Positions 8,594 to 17,036 of a stretch of 38,996 nt of DNA are shown here, piece by piece. The position numbers were made by a program, and so were the translations under genes. Position 1 is the first letter of the stretch. Each line of letters begins with the position of its first letter. The stretch comes from G020354645 sp050053515. GTDB taxonomy: Bacteria; Desulfobacterota; Desulfobacteria; Desulfobacterales; G020354645. The stretch is taken from the NCBI GenBank assembly GCA_050053515.1, contig JASFTQ010000006.1, positions 1-38,996 on the forward strand, given 5' to 3'. Below the pieces are notes generated by a model, which was given only the letters and a program-made list of their open reading frames with translations, searched no databases and was not told the origin of the DNA.

Positions 8594-9687
8594 ATGTTCA
8601 CCTCCTGACGATCCGGACCGATGATAGCCGTATCCAGATGCATGGGCTGAAAATCTTTACTTTTATCACGATAGGGTATAGCTGCATCCAGGCCGCATAT
8701 TTCAGATGAAAAGGCAAACATGCCCGGCTTTCCGCCCACCACACCGGGCCGGAGTTTTTTCCTGTCCTGAACCATAAATAAACTGTGATCCGGCAAGCAT
8801 CCGATAACGCAATTGGGTCCATCGATAATAAGCGGCCGACAGGAACGTTTCAAATGTATCAACAAATTGGCGTTGGGATGATCTCGAAGGTCCTCATCCT
8901 GCAAGGGGGTTATGACATGTTTATAGACCTCGATACCCAAACCCAGGTTTGACGTGAGGAAGTGTAATATGTGGGTGAACACCTCCGAATCTGACTGATA
9001 TCCGGTGTAACCCTCAAATCCACGGGAAGTTAAATATTCTCTGATCGGCACAAACGCTGTGTTTTCTCCATTGGTCATGGTGGAAAACCCCTGGATAAAA
9101 AAGGGGTGGCAGGCATAGAGATTGATTAAATAGTTGGTATTCTGCCTGCCTTGAGCCATAATCACGCGCGCATGCAGATCCTCGCGACCAAACTGCAAAT
9201 AAGTGGCAACTTGCATGGGATCGCCGATCTCCTTGAGCATGATCACATCCGGCCAGAAGGAAAATACGATCATATCCTCTTTTTCTTCTCCCATTTTTCG
9301 GAGTTTTAAACGCAAAGATAACAAGCGATCGTGGAGCTCCTTCTGGCTGTAGTCCTCCCATTCTTCCGGATATTCGTACGCCCGGATGAGGTAAACATCC
9401 CTTTTGGGTATTCCCGCAGGTGGGGTTTTCGGGACTTTAATGGTGATTTTGTACTTGGTCATAAAGCCGATATCCACCATAAACGCATCCAAGCGCTTCA
9501 AGCCCGCTTCACTGAAAATGCCGGACAGTATCGGGGCGTCCTTCATTTCCTCGAATGGTCCGGCCAAATCACGTAAAAAAAGTCCCACACCTGAGCAATC
9601 ATGCCCTTCGCGCATCACATCCAGTGCCTGTAAAGCAACCATTGGCGATAAGGGCTTTTTGCTGGTTATCGCAAACAAACGACACAT
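8551..9687 (-). CDS. Glutamate synthase glutaminase (class II GATase) subunit
   Basis: A 378-residue class II glutamine amidotransferase corresponding to the N-terminal domain of bacterial GltB, made here as a separate protein. Cys2 directly after the initiator Met (MCRLFAITSKKPLSP) is the expected N-terminal nucleophile; 'REGHDCSGVGLF', 'ACHPFFIQGFSTMTNGENTA' and 'YQSDSEVF' match the Ntn active-site region. ATG at 9685-9687 follows AAGGAGAAGG. It is the first gene of the three-gene glutamate synthase set and its 3' end overlaps the next start by 43 bp, so translation is likely coupled. It would release ammonia for tunnelling to the FMN subunit. Confidence 0.92.
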   Translation of the reverse strand: MCRLFAITSKKPLSPMVALQALDVMREGHDCSGVGLFLRDLAGPFEEMKDAPILSGIFSEAGLKRLDAFMVDIGFMTKYKITIKVPKTPPAGIPKRDVYLIRAYEYPEEWEDYSQKELHDRLLSLRLKLRKMGEEKEDMIVFSFWPDVIMLKEIGDPMQVATYLQFGREDLHARVIMAQGRQNTNYLINLYACHPFFIQGFSTMTNGENTAFVPIREYLTSRGFEGYTGYQSDSEVFTHILHFLTSNLGLGIEVYKHVITPLQDEDLRDHPNANLLIHLKRSCRPLIIDGPNCVIGCLPDHSLFMVQDRKKLRPGVVGGKPGMFAFSSEICGLDAAIPYRDKSKDFQPMHLDTAIIGPDRQEVNICSQTDPLPPAPLA

Positions 9688-10303
9688 AATGCCTTCTCCT
9701 TTTTCGCTGATAAGCGTTTATGAAACGTAGCGTTATCAAACGGTATCGATTTCAAGTATGAGCTGCAAGGATTTAAGCGGCAGCATTGCTTCGGTAATCG
9801 GCTGATTTTGAACTTTAAACCATGGCATCTGCACAGAGGCGGTTTTCTAAAAGCTTGCAGGATAAAATAGAAGGCTAGAGGGTATAATGAGATATCATGC
9901 GGTTAAAGGGGAAATCAGCAACGATTACCCGGGTTGTATCAAAGAAAAAGTATGACCATAAAGCGGGACGCGCTGACCGCCCAAAATATTATGTTCGAAA
10001 TATTCCTTCTGCAGGCCACAGTGTTTTATCCTTTCAAACCAAAATATAAAATACCGAAAGTCTTTATTTATAGCAAAGCAAAAGATATGCCACAAGTAAA
10101 AATTAACAAAGGATATCAAATTAATTTGCTGCCTGAATAAAATAAAAAAAAAAGGGCGAAGCAGTTGTTTGGTTGATTTTATTAACGAATTAGGCTAATT
10201 ATATGAGGAAGCGCGGTGTTTTTATCGCGACAGGGTGAACAGATGGAGTCCGATGCGAATGGGGTTTTATGCTTGTGCAGGCCAACTTGGGGGGGGATGT
10301 GAA
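9688..10303. other. Divergent intergenic region between glutamate synthase and glnE operons
   Basis: This stretch of about 600 bp separates two divergent nitrogen operons and must hold both promoters. Close to the glutamate synthase start there is an imperfect dyad at 9709-9737 (GATAAGCG facing CGTTATC), a possible operator. A TATAAT lies at 9883-9888 but has no well-spaced -35 box. I found no -24/-12 sigma-54 motif on either strand. The right half (10010-10200) is A+T-rich with an A-tract at ~10141. Overlapping small frames at ~9925-10140 on both strands have no convincing ribosome-binding site or family resemblance and were not called. Confidence 0.6.
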
Positions 10304-11026
10304 ATGAGTCTAAAACTTACGATCGAAGGCGCTAAGCTTATCGAGAAAGGCATCTGGAAGGCCAGGCTTAAGCCGGAAGAAACGTCGGCATTTGGTAAAT
10401 GCGACAGTAGATCTGGCCCATACAGCATTTTACTCTTAAATGATAAAGTCAACTTTAATGAAGGGACCCACAGCATCACTTTTGATCCAAATGCTACCCG
10501 CTTGTTAAACATCGGTAGCACGGAGCAGATTATCATCCTTCGCGGTGCAACGACCCAAATAGAGATCTCGGCGACACCCCAGAAACCGATGCCTGCCATA
10601 AAGAAAGCCACGAGTGATACACCCCGAAAGGAATCCCAGGAGGGGAAAATTACTGAATATGAGCTGGCAGATGCGCTTTCGACCGGAGATAAGCTGTTCC
10701 TCAGCGAACTGCCACCCGAGATGCGCGAAATGGGTGAACAGTTGCTTTCGGAAGTCAGGGGCGAATTCAAAGGTGAACTGACCTACGAACCGCGCTCGGC
10801 AAAGTTTGACGAAACGCCTGAGATTTTTTGGACGATAAAAATTCAGCCGCAAGATAAATCACTGCGAATAACGGTACGCGGAACTCCTGACACATTCCCA
10901 CTTATTGAGGGGGTTGATTTAAAAGTGGATAAATTCGGTTATTCGGCATTTGTCATCACGCACAAGGGACAGGTTTCCGGTGCGGTGACCGCCATTCGAC
11001 AGGGTGCCAAGAATATGGAAGATTGA
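10304..11026 (+). CDS. Uncharacterised protein encoded immediately before glnE
   Basis: A 240-residue protein that I do not recognise. The chosen start is the ATG at 10304 after a G-rich Shine-Dalgarno-like run; an in-frame ATG at 10235 would add 23 residues of unlikely sequence. It has no signal peptide or membrane segment. An N-terminal beta-rich section (residues 1-~95, e.g. 'INLL'-like strands around 'GPYSILLLND' and 'EQIIILRG') is followed by a polar Pro/Lys/Ser-rich linker and a second alpha/beta section (~110-240) with 'FKGELTYEPRSAKFDETPEI' and 'IQPQDKSLRITVRG'. Its stop (11024-11026) lies two bases before the GTG chosen for glnE, so the two are translationally coupled. That makes a role in GS regulation possible, but this is only inference. 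Confidence 0.75.
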   Translation: MSLKLTIEGAKLIEKGIWKARLKPEETSAFGKCDSRSGPYSILLLNDKVNFNEGTHSITFDPNATRLLNIGSTEQIIILRGATTQIEISATPQKPMPAIKKATSDTPRKESQEGKITEYELADALSTGDKLFLSELPPEMREMGEQLLSEVRGEFKGELTYEPRSAKFDETPEIFWTIKIQPQDKSLRITVRGTPDTFPLIEGVDLKVDKFGYSAFVITHKGQVSGAVTAIRQGAKNMED

Positions 11027-11028
11027 AT

Positions 11029-13905
11029 GTGAAGGATATAAATGATTTTCCGGCTGAACTGAGAAATGAAGCCGGTATAAAATGGGATGGTTTTTGCAAC
11101 GCCGCCCGAAAACAGCAGTTGCTCCCGCCGGTTGACCGCGAGTTTTTCAATATCGCCGTACGCATTTTCGTGTTCAGCGACTTCGTATCAAATTCCTGCA
11201 TGCGCGAACCCGAATTGTTGCTTAATTTGGTTGAAAGTGGTGATTTATATTCAAAATATCAAGGGGCAACCTACCAGCGGAAAATTGAAAAGGCGCTTGC
11301 CGGAATTAAAAAAGAGGCACAACTTGAGCAGGTTCTACGGCGCTTGCGCTGCCGAGAGATGATAAGAATAGCCTGGCGCGATTTGGCCGGTTGGACAAAG
11401 CTTTCGGAAACCCTGTCTGATCTCTCAACTTTTGCCGACGCTTGTATTGATCAGACGGTTGCCGTCCTATATCGATGGCAATGCGCTGAAGAAGGGACCC
11501 CTCAGGGAGCCGATGGTTCACCCCAGCAACTGGTTGTAATCGGTATGGGAAAGCTCGGTGGCCGGGAGCTGAACTTTTCTTCCGACGTTGACCTTATTTT
11601 CGCCTTTCCCGAAATCGGTGAAACCAAAGGTGGGCCGCGGTCGACAAGCAATGTAGATTTTTTTGTGCGTCTGTGTCGCCGTTTGATTAAGGTGTTGGGT
11701 AAAACCACGATTGATGGTTTCGTGTTCAGAATTGACACGCGTCTTCGCCCGCATGGTGAAAGCGGTCCCCTAGTGATGAACTTCGACGCTATGGAGCGAT
11801 ATTACCAGCGAGAGGGGCGTGAGTGGGAGCGTTACGCCTGGATAAAGGCCAGAATCGTCGCTGGTGACAAGGCCGCGGGCCGGCATCTCCTGCAGAGACT
11901 GAATCCCTTTGTCTACCGCAGGTACCTTGACTTCGGTGCTTTTGAGTCCTTAAGAGACATGAAAGAAAAAATCGCCCTCGAAGTGAACCGTAAAGGTTTA
12001 AAAGATAACATCAAACTCGGCCCCGGGGGCATTCGCGAAGTTGAATTTTTCGGTCAGGTATTTCAACTCATCCGGGGAGGCGTGGCACAGTCATTGCAGA
12101 CTCCGAGCATTCAAATCGCACTGAAAACCCTTGCTCGGGAAAACTATATCTCTTGGCAAGTAAGCCAGGAACTGAATGGTGCCTATGAAATGTTGCGGAC
12201 CGTCGAAAACCGCCTGCAGGAATTTTCTGACCAGCAAACACACCTGCTTCCATCAAATCCGATGGAAATGACGCGCCTGGCCCTCTCCCTGGACTTCGCT
12301 GATCCCGTAACTTTCATGCACCAGTTAGATGGCCAGCGGCAACGGGTTCATAGCCATTTCTCAATGCTATTGGAAGGAGACGATTTAGATCAAAAGAATA
12401 AACAACGCGAAAAGGTATTTGAGGCCATCTGGTTGGATCTGCTTGAAAAGGATGAGGCCAAAGAACATTTGTCGGCGGCCGGGTTTGAAACACCCGAACG
12501 GATATTAACGCGGCTGGATCACCTCCGACAGGATACCACCAGACGGTTGCAGGCCATCGCAGGGCGGAGGCGCCTCGATAAATTGATGCCCTTGCTATTG
12601 ATTGCAGCGGGCAGATCCGAATATCCTCTGATGACATTTACGCGCATCATTGAGCTGATCAAGGCCATCGCAGGGCGGGCATCATATTTATCCCTTCTGC
12701 TGGAGAATCCAACATCTCTCAGTCATCTGGTCAAACTTGTCGAGTCCAGCGCTTTCATCGCTTCTTTTCTGTCACAGCACCCCGTGCTTTTAGATGAACT
12801 TTTAGACGCGCGCACGCTATATCTTCCTCCCAGCCGGCAAGAACTTGAACAAGAACTTCGCCGACGCATGGATCGCCTTCCCGATGATTTTGAATATCAA
12901 ATTGAGGAGCTGCGGATATTTAAACAGGCGTCCGTCTTTCGGGTGGTCACGGCCGATGTGACCGAGGTGTTACCCCTCATGCGCGTAAGTGACCACCTGT
13001 CGGATATCGCGGAGACTGTATTAAACGAGGTTTTCAGGCTGGCCTGGGATTATCTGGTCGGCAGGTACGGCAAACCGATCTGTATTCTAAACGGAAAATC
13101 CTGTGATCAGGGTTTTGCCGTGATTGCCTACGGTAAGCTGGGGGGATTGGAACTGGGATATAGTTCCGATTTGGATCTGGTGTTTCTGCATGCAGCCGCC
13201 GAGGGTCGGACCCAAAACGGCGAATCGGCCATAGACAATCGTCAATTTTTCGCACGTTTGGGTCAACGCGTCATTCATATACTCGCAGTGCCCACCCGGG
13301 CCGGGGTTCTGTACGAAGCCGATATGCGATTACGTCCAAGCGGTGAGGCGGGAATCTTGGTCAGCCACATTGAGTCGTTCGGGGATTACCAGAAAAAAGA
13401 TGCCTGGACATGGGAACATCAGGCACTCATCCGGGCAAGGGCCGTTGGCGGCCACCCTCTGCTGAGGCAGCGTTTTGAGACCCTGCGAAAATCTGTGCTT
13501 GCGCGGCCCCGCAAAAAATCGCAGCTTCAACGAGACGTTGTCGGCATGCGGGAGCGCCTGAGGAGAGAACATTTGCGGAAGGACACCGGCCTTTTTGATC
13601 TTAAACAGGACACCGGCGGAATAGTGGATATAGAATTTCTGGTTCAATATCTCGTTCTCTTAAAATCATATGATAATCACGAATTGCTGGCGTGGACCGA
13701 CAATGTCAGGCTGATACAAACCTTGCTTGAAACCGGTGTGTTCGACGAGTGGACGGCCCATTTACTTAAACATGCTTACCTTATTTATCGGGCCACCGCT
13801 CACAAACTCAGCCTTCAGGAAAAACCGGCGCTAATACCGGCGGATAAATTTCAATACCTCAGAGAAAAAGTGGAAAATATCTGGCAAAGATTTCTCTTAC
13901 AATGA
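11029..13905 (+). CDS. glnE: Bifunctional glutamine synthetase adenylyltransferase/deadenylase
   Basis: GlnE attaches AMP to, or removes it from, a tyrosine of type GSI-beta glutamine synthetase in response to PII and glutamine. The ~958-residue length matches the family. Both nucleotidyltransferase domains are intact: GMGKLGGRELNFSSDVDLIF (near residue 172) and AYGKLGGLELGYSSDLDLVF (near residue 700), each with the G-G...D-x-D metal motif. Family motifs LRPHGESGPLV and RLRPSGEAGILV follow each. I prefer GTG at 11029 because GGAAG lies seven to nine bases upstream; TTG at 11023 would be too close to it. The 3' end overlaps glnD by 4 bp (ATGA). The likely target is the glutamine synthetase at 22134-23546. 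Confidence 0.96.
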   Translation: MKDINDFPAELRNEAGIKWDGFCNAARKQQLLPPVDREFFNIAVRIFVFSDFVSNSCMREPELLLNLVESGDLYSKYQGATYQRKIEKALAGIKKEAQLEQVLRRLRCREMIRIAWRDLAGWTKLSETLSDLSTFADACIDQTVAVLYRWQCAEEGTPQGADGSPQQLVVIGMGKLGGRELNFSSDVDLIFAFPEIGETKGGPRSTSNVDFFVRLCRRLIKVLGKTTIDGFVFRIDTRLRPHGESGPLVMNFDAMERYYQREGREWERYAWIKARIVAGDKAAGRHLLQRLNPFVYRRYLDFGAFESLRDMKEKIALEVNRKGLKDNIKLGPGGIREVEFFGQVFQLIRGGVAQSLQTPSIQIALKTLARENYISWQVSQELNGAYEMLRTVENRLQEFSDQQTHLLPSNPMEMTRLALSLDFADPVTFMHQLDGQRQRVHSHFSMLLEGDDLDQKNKQREKVFEAIWLDLLEKDEAKEHLSAAGFETPERILTRLDHLRQDTTRRLQAIAGRRRLDKLMPLLLIAAGRSEYPLMTFTRIIELIKAIAGRASYLSLLLENPTSLSHLVKLVESSAFIASFLSQHPVLLDELLDARTLYLPPSRQELEQELRRRMDRLPDDFEYQIEELRIFKQASVFRVVTADVTEVLPLMRVSDHLSDIAETVLNEVFRLAWDYLVGRYGKPICILNGKSCDQGFAVIAYGKLGGLELGYSSDLDLVFLHAAAEGRTQNGESAIDNRQFFARLGQRVIHILAVPTRAGVLYEADMRLRPSGEAGILVSHIESFGDYQKKDAWTWEHQALIRARAVGGHPLLRQRFETLRKSVLARPRKKSQLQRDVVGMRERLRREHLRKDTGLFDLKQDTGGIVDIEFLVQYLVLLKSYDNHELLAWTDNVRLIQTLLETGVFDEWTAHLLKHAYLIYRATAHKLSLQEKPALIPADKFQYLREKVENIWQRFLLQ

Positions 13906-16541
13906 ACGCAACCCCTGACACTATTCTAAAAACCCTGCAAAAAAAGCGCGAGCTGTTACTCAAGCGTTTATCACAACTAGAATCAACGACATTCTTGATG
14001 CGGCATGCCCAGATAATTGATGATTATTTCCGGGAAAGCTTCCAGGCCAGTAAGGTGGGCCCTCGAATAGACATTGTCAAAAACCCATATACTTTTATCG
14101 CACTGGGCGGGTATGGCCGCAGCGAGCAGTGCTTCCATTCAGATATCGACCTGTTGTTTCTTTTCAAAAGCGGAATTCCCGATAGGGCTGAGAACCTTAT
14201 TCAAGAAATCATATACCCGCTATGGGATATCGGCTTGAAAGTCGGCTATGCGGTGCGCTCTTTAGGGGAATGTCTGCAATTGGCCGCAAATAACTATGAA
14301 GTGCTCACACCCCTTTTGGACGCCCGCTTTATTTGCGGAATATCCACCCTATTCTCTGAACTTATGGAGCAGTTGCACACAAAATTCATGATGCGACGGT
14401 CCCGCAAAATTATTAATTGGCTGATCGACAGCAACCGTCAACGGCATGGGTATTTTGGTGACTCTACCTACCGCTTGGAACCAAATTTAAAAGAGGGCCA
14501 GGGCGGGTTGCGTGACTACCACACGATGCTCTGGCTGGCGCGAATCAAGTTTCAACTCAAACACCGTCGAGATCTCGAATACTTAGGTCTGCTTTCTCAT
14601 GATGAATTTCACCAACTGAGCCAGGCCCTTTCCTTTATCTGGCAGGTACGCAACCGGCTGCATATGATAACCGCAAGAAAATGCGACCAGCTTCACTTTG
14701 AGAACCAAATTAAGTTGGCGGTGTCTTTAAAATATAAAAAAGGCAATGGACAATACGCGGTGGAAAAGTTCCTGGCGGATCTTCACAGTCAAATGGACTT
14801 CATCAAACAACAACATCTCATGTTTTTGTATGAACTTGGATACGCCGCCAGACGCAGACCTCGCAAGTTGCCCGCCAAGAAGACAAAAATTAAGGGACTG
14901 GTCGTAAAAAAGGATATGCTGAACTTCAGTTCTTCTGAGAAAACATTGCGATATCCGAGTCTTATGATCCAAATATTTGAAGAAAGTGTTCGCCTGAAAA
15001 TACCGCTGAGCCCGGAAGCCAAAAGACTGGTGAAGGAACTCGGTTATCTTGCAGATGAAAATTTCAGCACTGCCGCCGCTACGGTTAAATCTTTGGAGCG
15101 CATTTTATCTGCACCGGCACCTACTTTCAATGTGCTCAAAGAAATGCTGAATACGGGTTTTTTGGTAAAGCTGATTCCCGAATTTCACGGGATCGTCAAT
15201 CGAATTCAATACGATGCGTATCATCTTTATCCGGTCGACAAACATTTGCTGCGGACCGTTGAAACCATCAAGAATTTCAGCCAAAGTCAAGACACCAAAT
15301 TGGAGCCGCTGTGCCGCAATCTATACCGGGAACTCAAAAAGCGAAAACTTCTTCTGTGGGCCGCGTTGCTGCATGATATCGGCAAAGGCGGAACCCGCAA
15401 GAAACACTCGGATACCGGAGCTGATATGACAAGATATATTTTGGCATTGCGCGGCTTTAGGCCTAAAGACGTCGAAACCGTATCATTTTTGGTCGAAAAG
15501 CATCTCTTCCTGATAAAGACGGCCACCCGCAGGGACATTTTTGATGAAGAGACAGCTATCATGTGTGCCCGGGAAATCGGTGACATCGAGCGACTCAAAA
15601 TGCTGTATTTACTCACCGTGGCCGATTCGAAGTCGACCGGCCCGCATGCCTGGAACGAGTGGACGGCCACCCTTTTGCAGGATCTTTTTCTTAAAGTCGT
15701 GAACATCATCGAAAAAGGCGAACTGGCGAGCCGCGAAGCCATTGCGGGGGTTAACCATAAAAAAGAAGTCGTTTTAAAGACTGCCCCCACAAAACAAGAG
15801 CGCCGTGAGTTGGAAGAAATATTCAGCGTACTGTCGCCGAGATATCTTCTTTATGCAACTTCCGATCAGCTTTTAGAAGATATCTCCCGCTACCGGCGCC
15901 TGAGGGGAAAAGAATTTGTCTGGAATATCACCCGAACCGCCGATACATTCAGAAGAACGGTTAAAATCTGCGCCAAGGATCGCCCCGGTCTTTTTTCGAA
16001 AATTGCGGGAGTTTTCACGTTGAATAACATTGATATTATCGATGCCCAGATTTTCACCTGGCGCAACAATATCGCCGTGGATGTTTTCGAGGTCAAACCG
16101 CCGCCGGATCCGGTATTTGAGGATGAGCGCTGGATGCGGGCCGAAGAGAACCTGGCATCGGCCTTGCAGGATCAATTAGATCTCACATCGTCTTTAAGGC
16201 ATAAGCTGCGCAGATACCGGATCCAAAAACGTCCCACCGCAATACGGCCACAGCGTGTCGCGGTGGACAATACCAGTTCCAGTTTTTTCACAATCGTGGA
16301 GGTTTTTAGCTACGACTTTCCGGGTCTTCTGTACAGCATCACGGATGCCCTTTTTCGCTGCAAGCTGGACATCTGGGTCGCCAAAATCTCCACCAAGGTC
16401 GATCAGGTCGTCGATGTTTTTTATGTCAGGGATTTCGACGGCCAAAAAGCGGACTCTCCGGAACAGGAAAACATGATAAAAGCAACCATCAAAGAAAAAT
16501 TATTTGATACTCGGCCGAAAGAAAACAAAGCACCCATTTAG
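13902..16541 (+). CDS. glnD: [Protein-PII] uridylyltransferase / uridylyl-removing enzyme
   Basis: GlnD uridylylates PII at Tyr51 when glutamine is low and removes UMP when it is high. The 879-residue protein has the complete architecture: the nucleotidyltransferase motif GGYGRSEQCFHSDIDLLFLF near residue 68, an HD phosphohydrolase motif LLHDIGKGG near 490 with 'KKHSDTGADM', and two ACT glutamine-sensor domains (~690-770, starting 'VKICAKDRPGLFSKIAGVFT'; ~800-870, 'IVEVFSYDFPGLLYSITDAL'). It overlaps glnE by ATGA at 13902-13905, so the pair is coupled. Of the two PII proteins downstream, only the one at 21773-22111 carries its target tyrosine. Confidence 0.97.
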   Translation: MNATPDTILKTLQKKRELLLKRLSQLESTTFLMRHAQIIDDYFRESFQASKVGPRIDIVKNPYTFIALGGYGRSEQCFHSDIDLLFLFKSGIPDRAENLIQEIIYPLWDIGLKVGYAVRSLGECLQLAANNYEVLTPLLDARFICGISTLFSELMEQLHTKFMMRRSRKIINWLIDSNRQRHGYFGDSTYRLEPNLKEGQGGLRDYHTMLWLARIKFQLKHRRDLEYLGLLSHDEFHQLSQALSFIWQVRNRLHMITARKCDQLHFENQIKLAVSLKYKKGNGQYAVEKFLADLHSQMDFIKQQHLMFLYELGYAARRRPRKLPAKKTKIKGLVVKKDMLNFSSSEKTLRYPSLMIQIFEESVRLKIPLSPEAKRLVKELGYLADENFSTAAATVKSLERILSAPAPTFNVLKEMLNTGFLVKLIPEFHGIVNRIQYDAYHLYPVDKHLLRTVETIKNFSQSQDTKLEPLCRNLYRELKKRKLLLWAALLHDIGKGGTRKKHSDTGADMTRYILALRGFRPKDVETVSFLVEKHLFLIKTATRRDIFDEETAIMCAREIGDIERLKMLYLLTVADSKSTGPHAWNEWTATLLQDLFLKVVNIIEKGELASREAIAGVNHKKEVVLKTAPTKQERRELEEIFSVLSPRYLLYATSDQLLEDISRYRRLRGKEFVWNITRTADTFRRTVKICAKDRPGLFSKIAGVFTLNNIDIIDAQIFTWRNNIAVDVFEVKPPPDPVFEDERWMRAEENLASALQDQLDLTSSLRHKLRRYRIQKRPTAIRPQRVAVDNTSSSFFTIVEVFSYDFPGLLYSITDALFRCKLDIWVAKISTKVDQVVDVFYVRDFDGQKADSPEQENMIKATIKEKLFDTRPKENKAPI

Positions 16542-16817
16542 CTTAATTCGACCTTGGAAAATATCTATGCCTTCAGCCTCTTAACTACCTGCATCACCCA
16601 ACTACCATTCGGTTTCATCGCCTCCCACAGAGTTAGTTAGGCTCTTTGCCCTAAAAGGCGGGGCTTACAGGGGAAAAGAACCGGTCAATACTCGCGCTTC
16701 AATAAGAATGCCCGAATAATTTTGGAAAAGTGATTCCAATATCTCGCTCAACTTGAACCTCAACATACCCCTGCTAGCCCCACAATATGTTACAATCCTG
16801 GTTATATAAAAGAGAGA

Positions 16818-16843
16818 GTAAAAATACAAATTTGTAATTTTAC
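16818..16843. promoter_or_regulatory. 26-bp near-perfect palindrome, putative operator/enhancer (copy 1)
   Basis: The left half GTAAAAATACAAA and right half TTTGTAATTTTAC pair at 12 of 13 positions. The core ATACAAATTTGTAAT (16824-16838) recurs exactly at 25463-25477, beside the sigma-54 activator gene. Its centre is ~140 bp upstream of the transcription start predicted from the -24/-12 motif, a typical enhancer distance. A further partial half, TATACAAAAATGTA, follows at ~16852. It does not match the NtrC (GCAC-N-GTGC) or NifA (TGT-N10-ACA) consensus. The bound protein is unknown. Confidence 0.55.
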
Positions 16844-16942
16844 TAAAATTTTATACAAAAATGTAAAATGAAAAATTTTATATTATTCTGATAATAAATT
16901 TAATAATTCGATATTATTTCTAATTTATATCAGTGTTGCCGT

Positions 16943-16957
16943 TGGCGCATTTGTTGC
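16943..16957 (+). promoter_or_regulatory. Sigma-54 (RpoN) -24/-12 promoter
   Basis: TGGCGCATTTGTTGC fits the RpoN consensus TGGCACG-N4-TTGC with the required GG-to-GC spacing; only one of the -24 bases differs (G for A). Transcription would begin near 16969, leaving a ~68-base leader before the PII ATG at 17037. Sigma-54 promoters need an AAA+ activator, and one is encoded at 23543-25075. Confidence 0.75.
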
Positions 16958-17036
16958 ATCACACACTGTCTTTTTTACTTTAGCGGCGAATATAGGTGAC
17001 AAATGTGCTGCGTTTTTAAAAAGGGGGTCAAAACAA

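Larger units (their letters stand above)
16542..17036. other. glnD-glnK intergenic control region
   Basis: A 495-bp non-coding region. The first ~260 bp (16542-16800) hold nothing I can name. From ~16801 to 16930 the DNA is extremely A+T-rich. Within it is a 26-bp near-palindrome (16818-16843), followed by a sigma-54 -24/-12 motif at 16943-16957 and the PII start at 17037. The order (palindrome ~140 bp upstream of the expected start site, bendable A+T DNA between, then a -24/-12 box) is the usual plan of an enhancer-activated sigma-54 promoter. Confidence 0.7.

Noticed and set aside
9883..9888. TATAAT as a -10 box for the glnE operon
   Set aside because: The nearest TTG-type -35 candidate is 22 bp away and the box is over 400 bp from the first gene; not strong enough to call.
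9925..10140. Overlapping small open frames on both strands in the glutamate synthase/glnE gap
   Set aside because: A+T-rich, no good ribosome-binding site, no known family, and each is the mirror of the other.
15287..15790. 167-codon open frame antisense to glnD
   Set aside because: It lies across the HD domain of glnD and has no supporting start signal.
16818..16843. NtrC or NifA binding site
   Set aside because: The palindrome matches neither GCAC-N-GTGC nor TGT-N10-ACA; kept only as an unknown operator.
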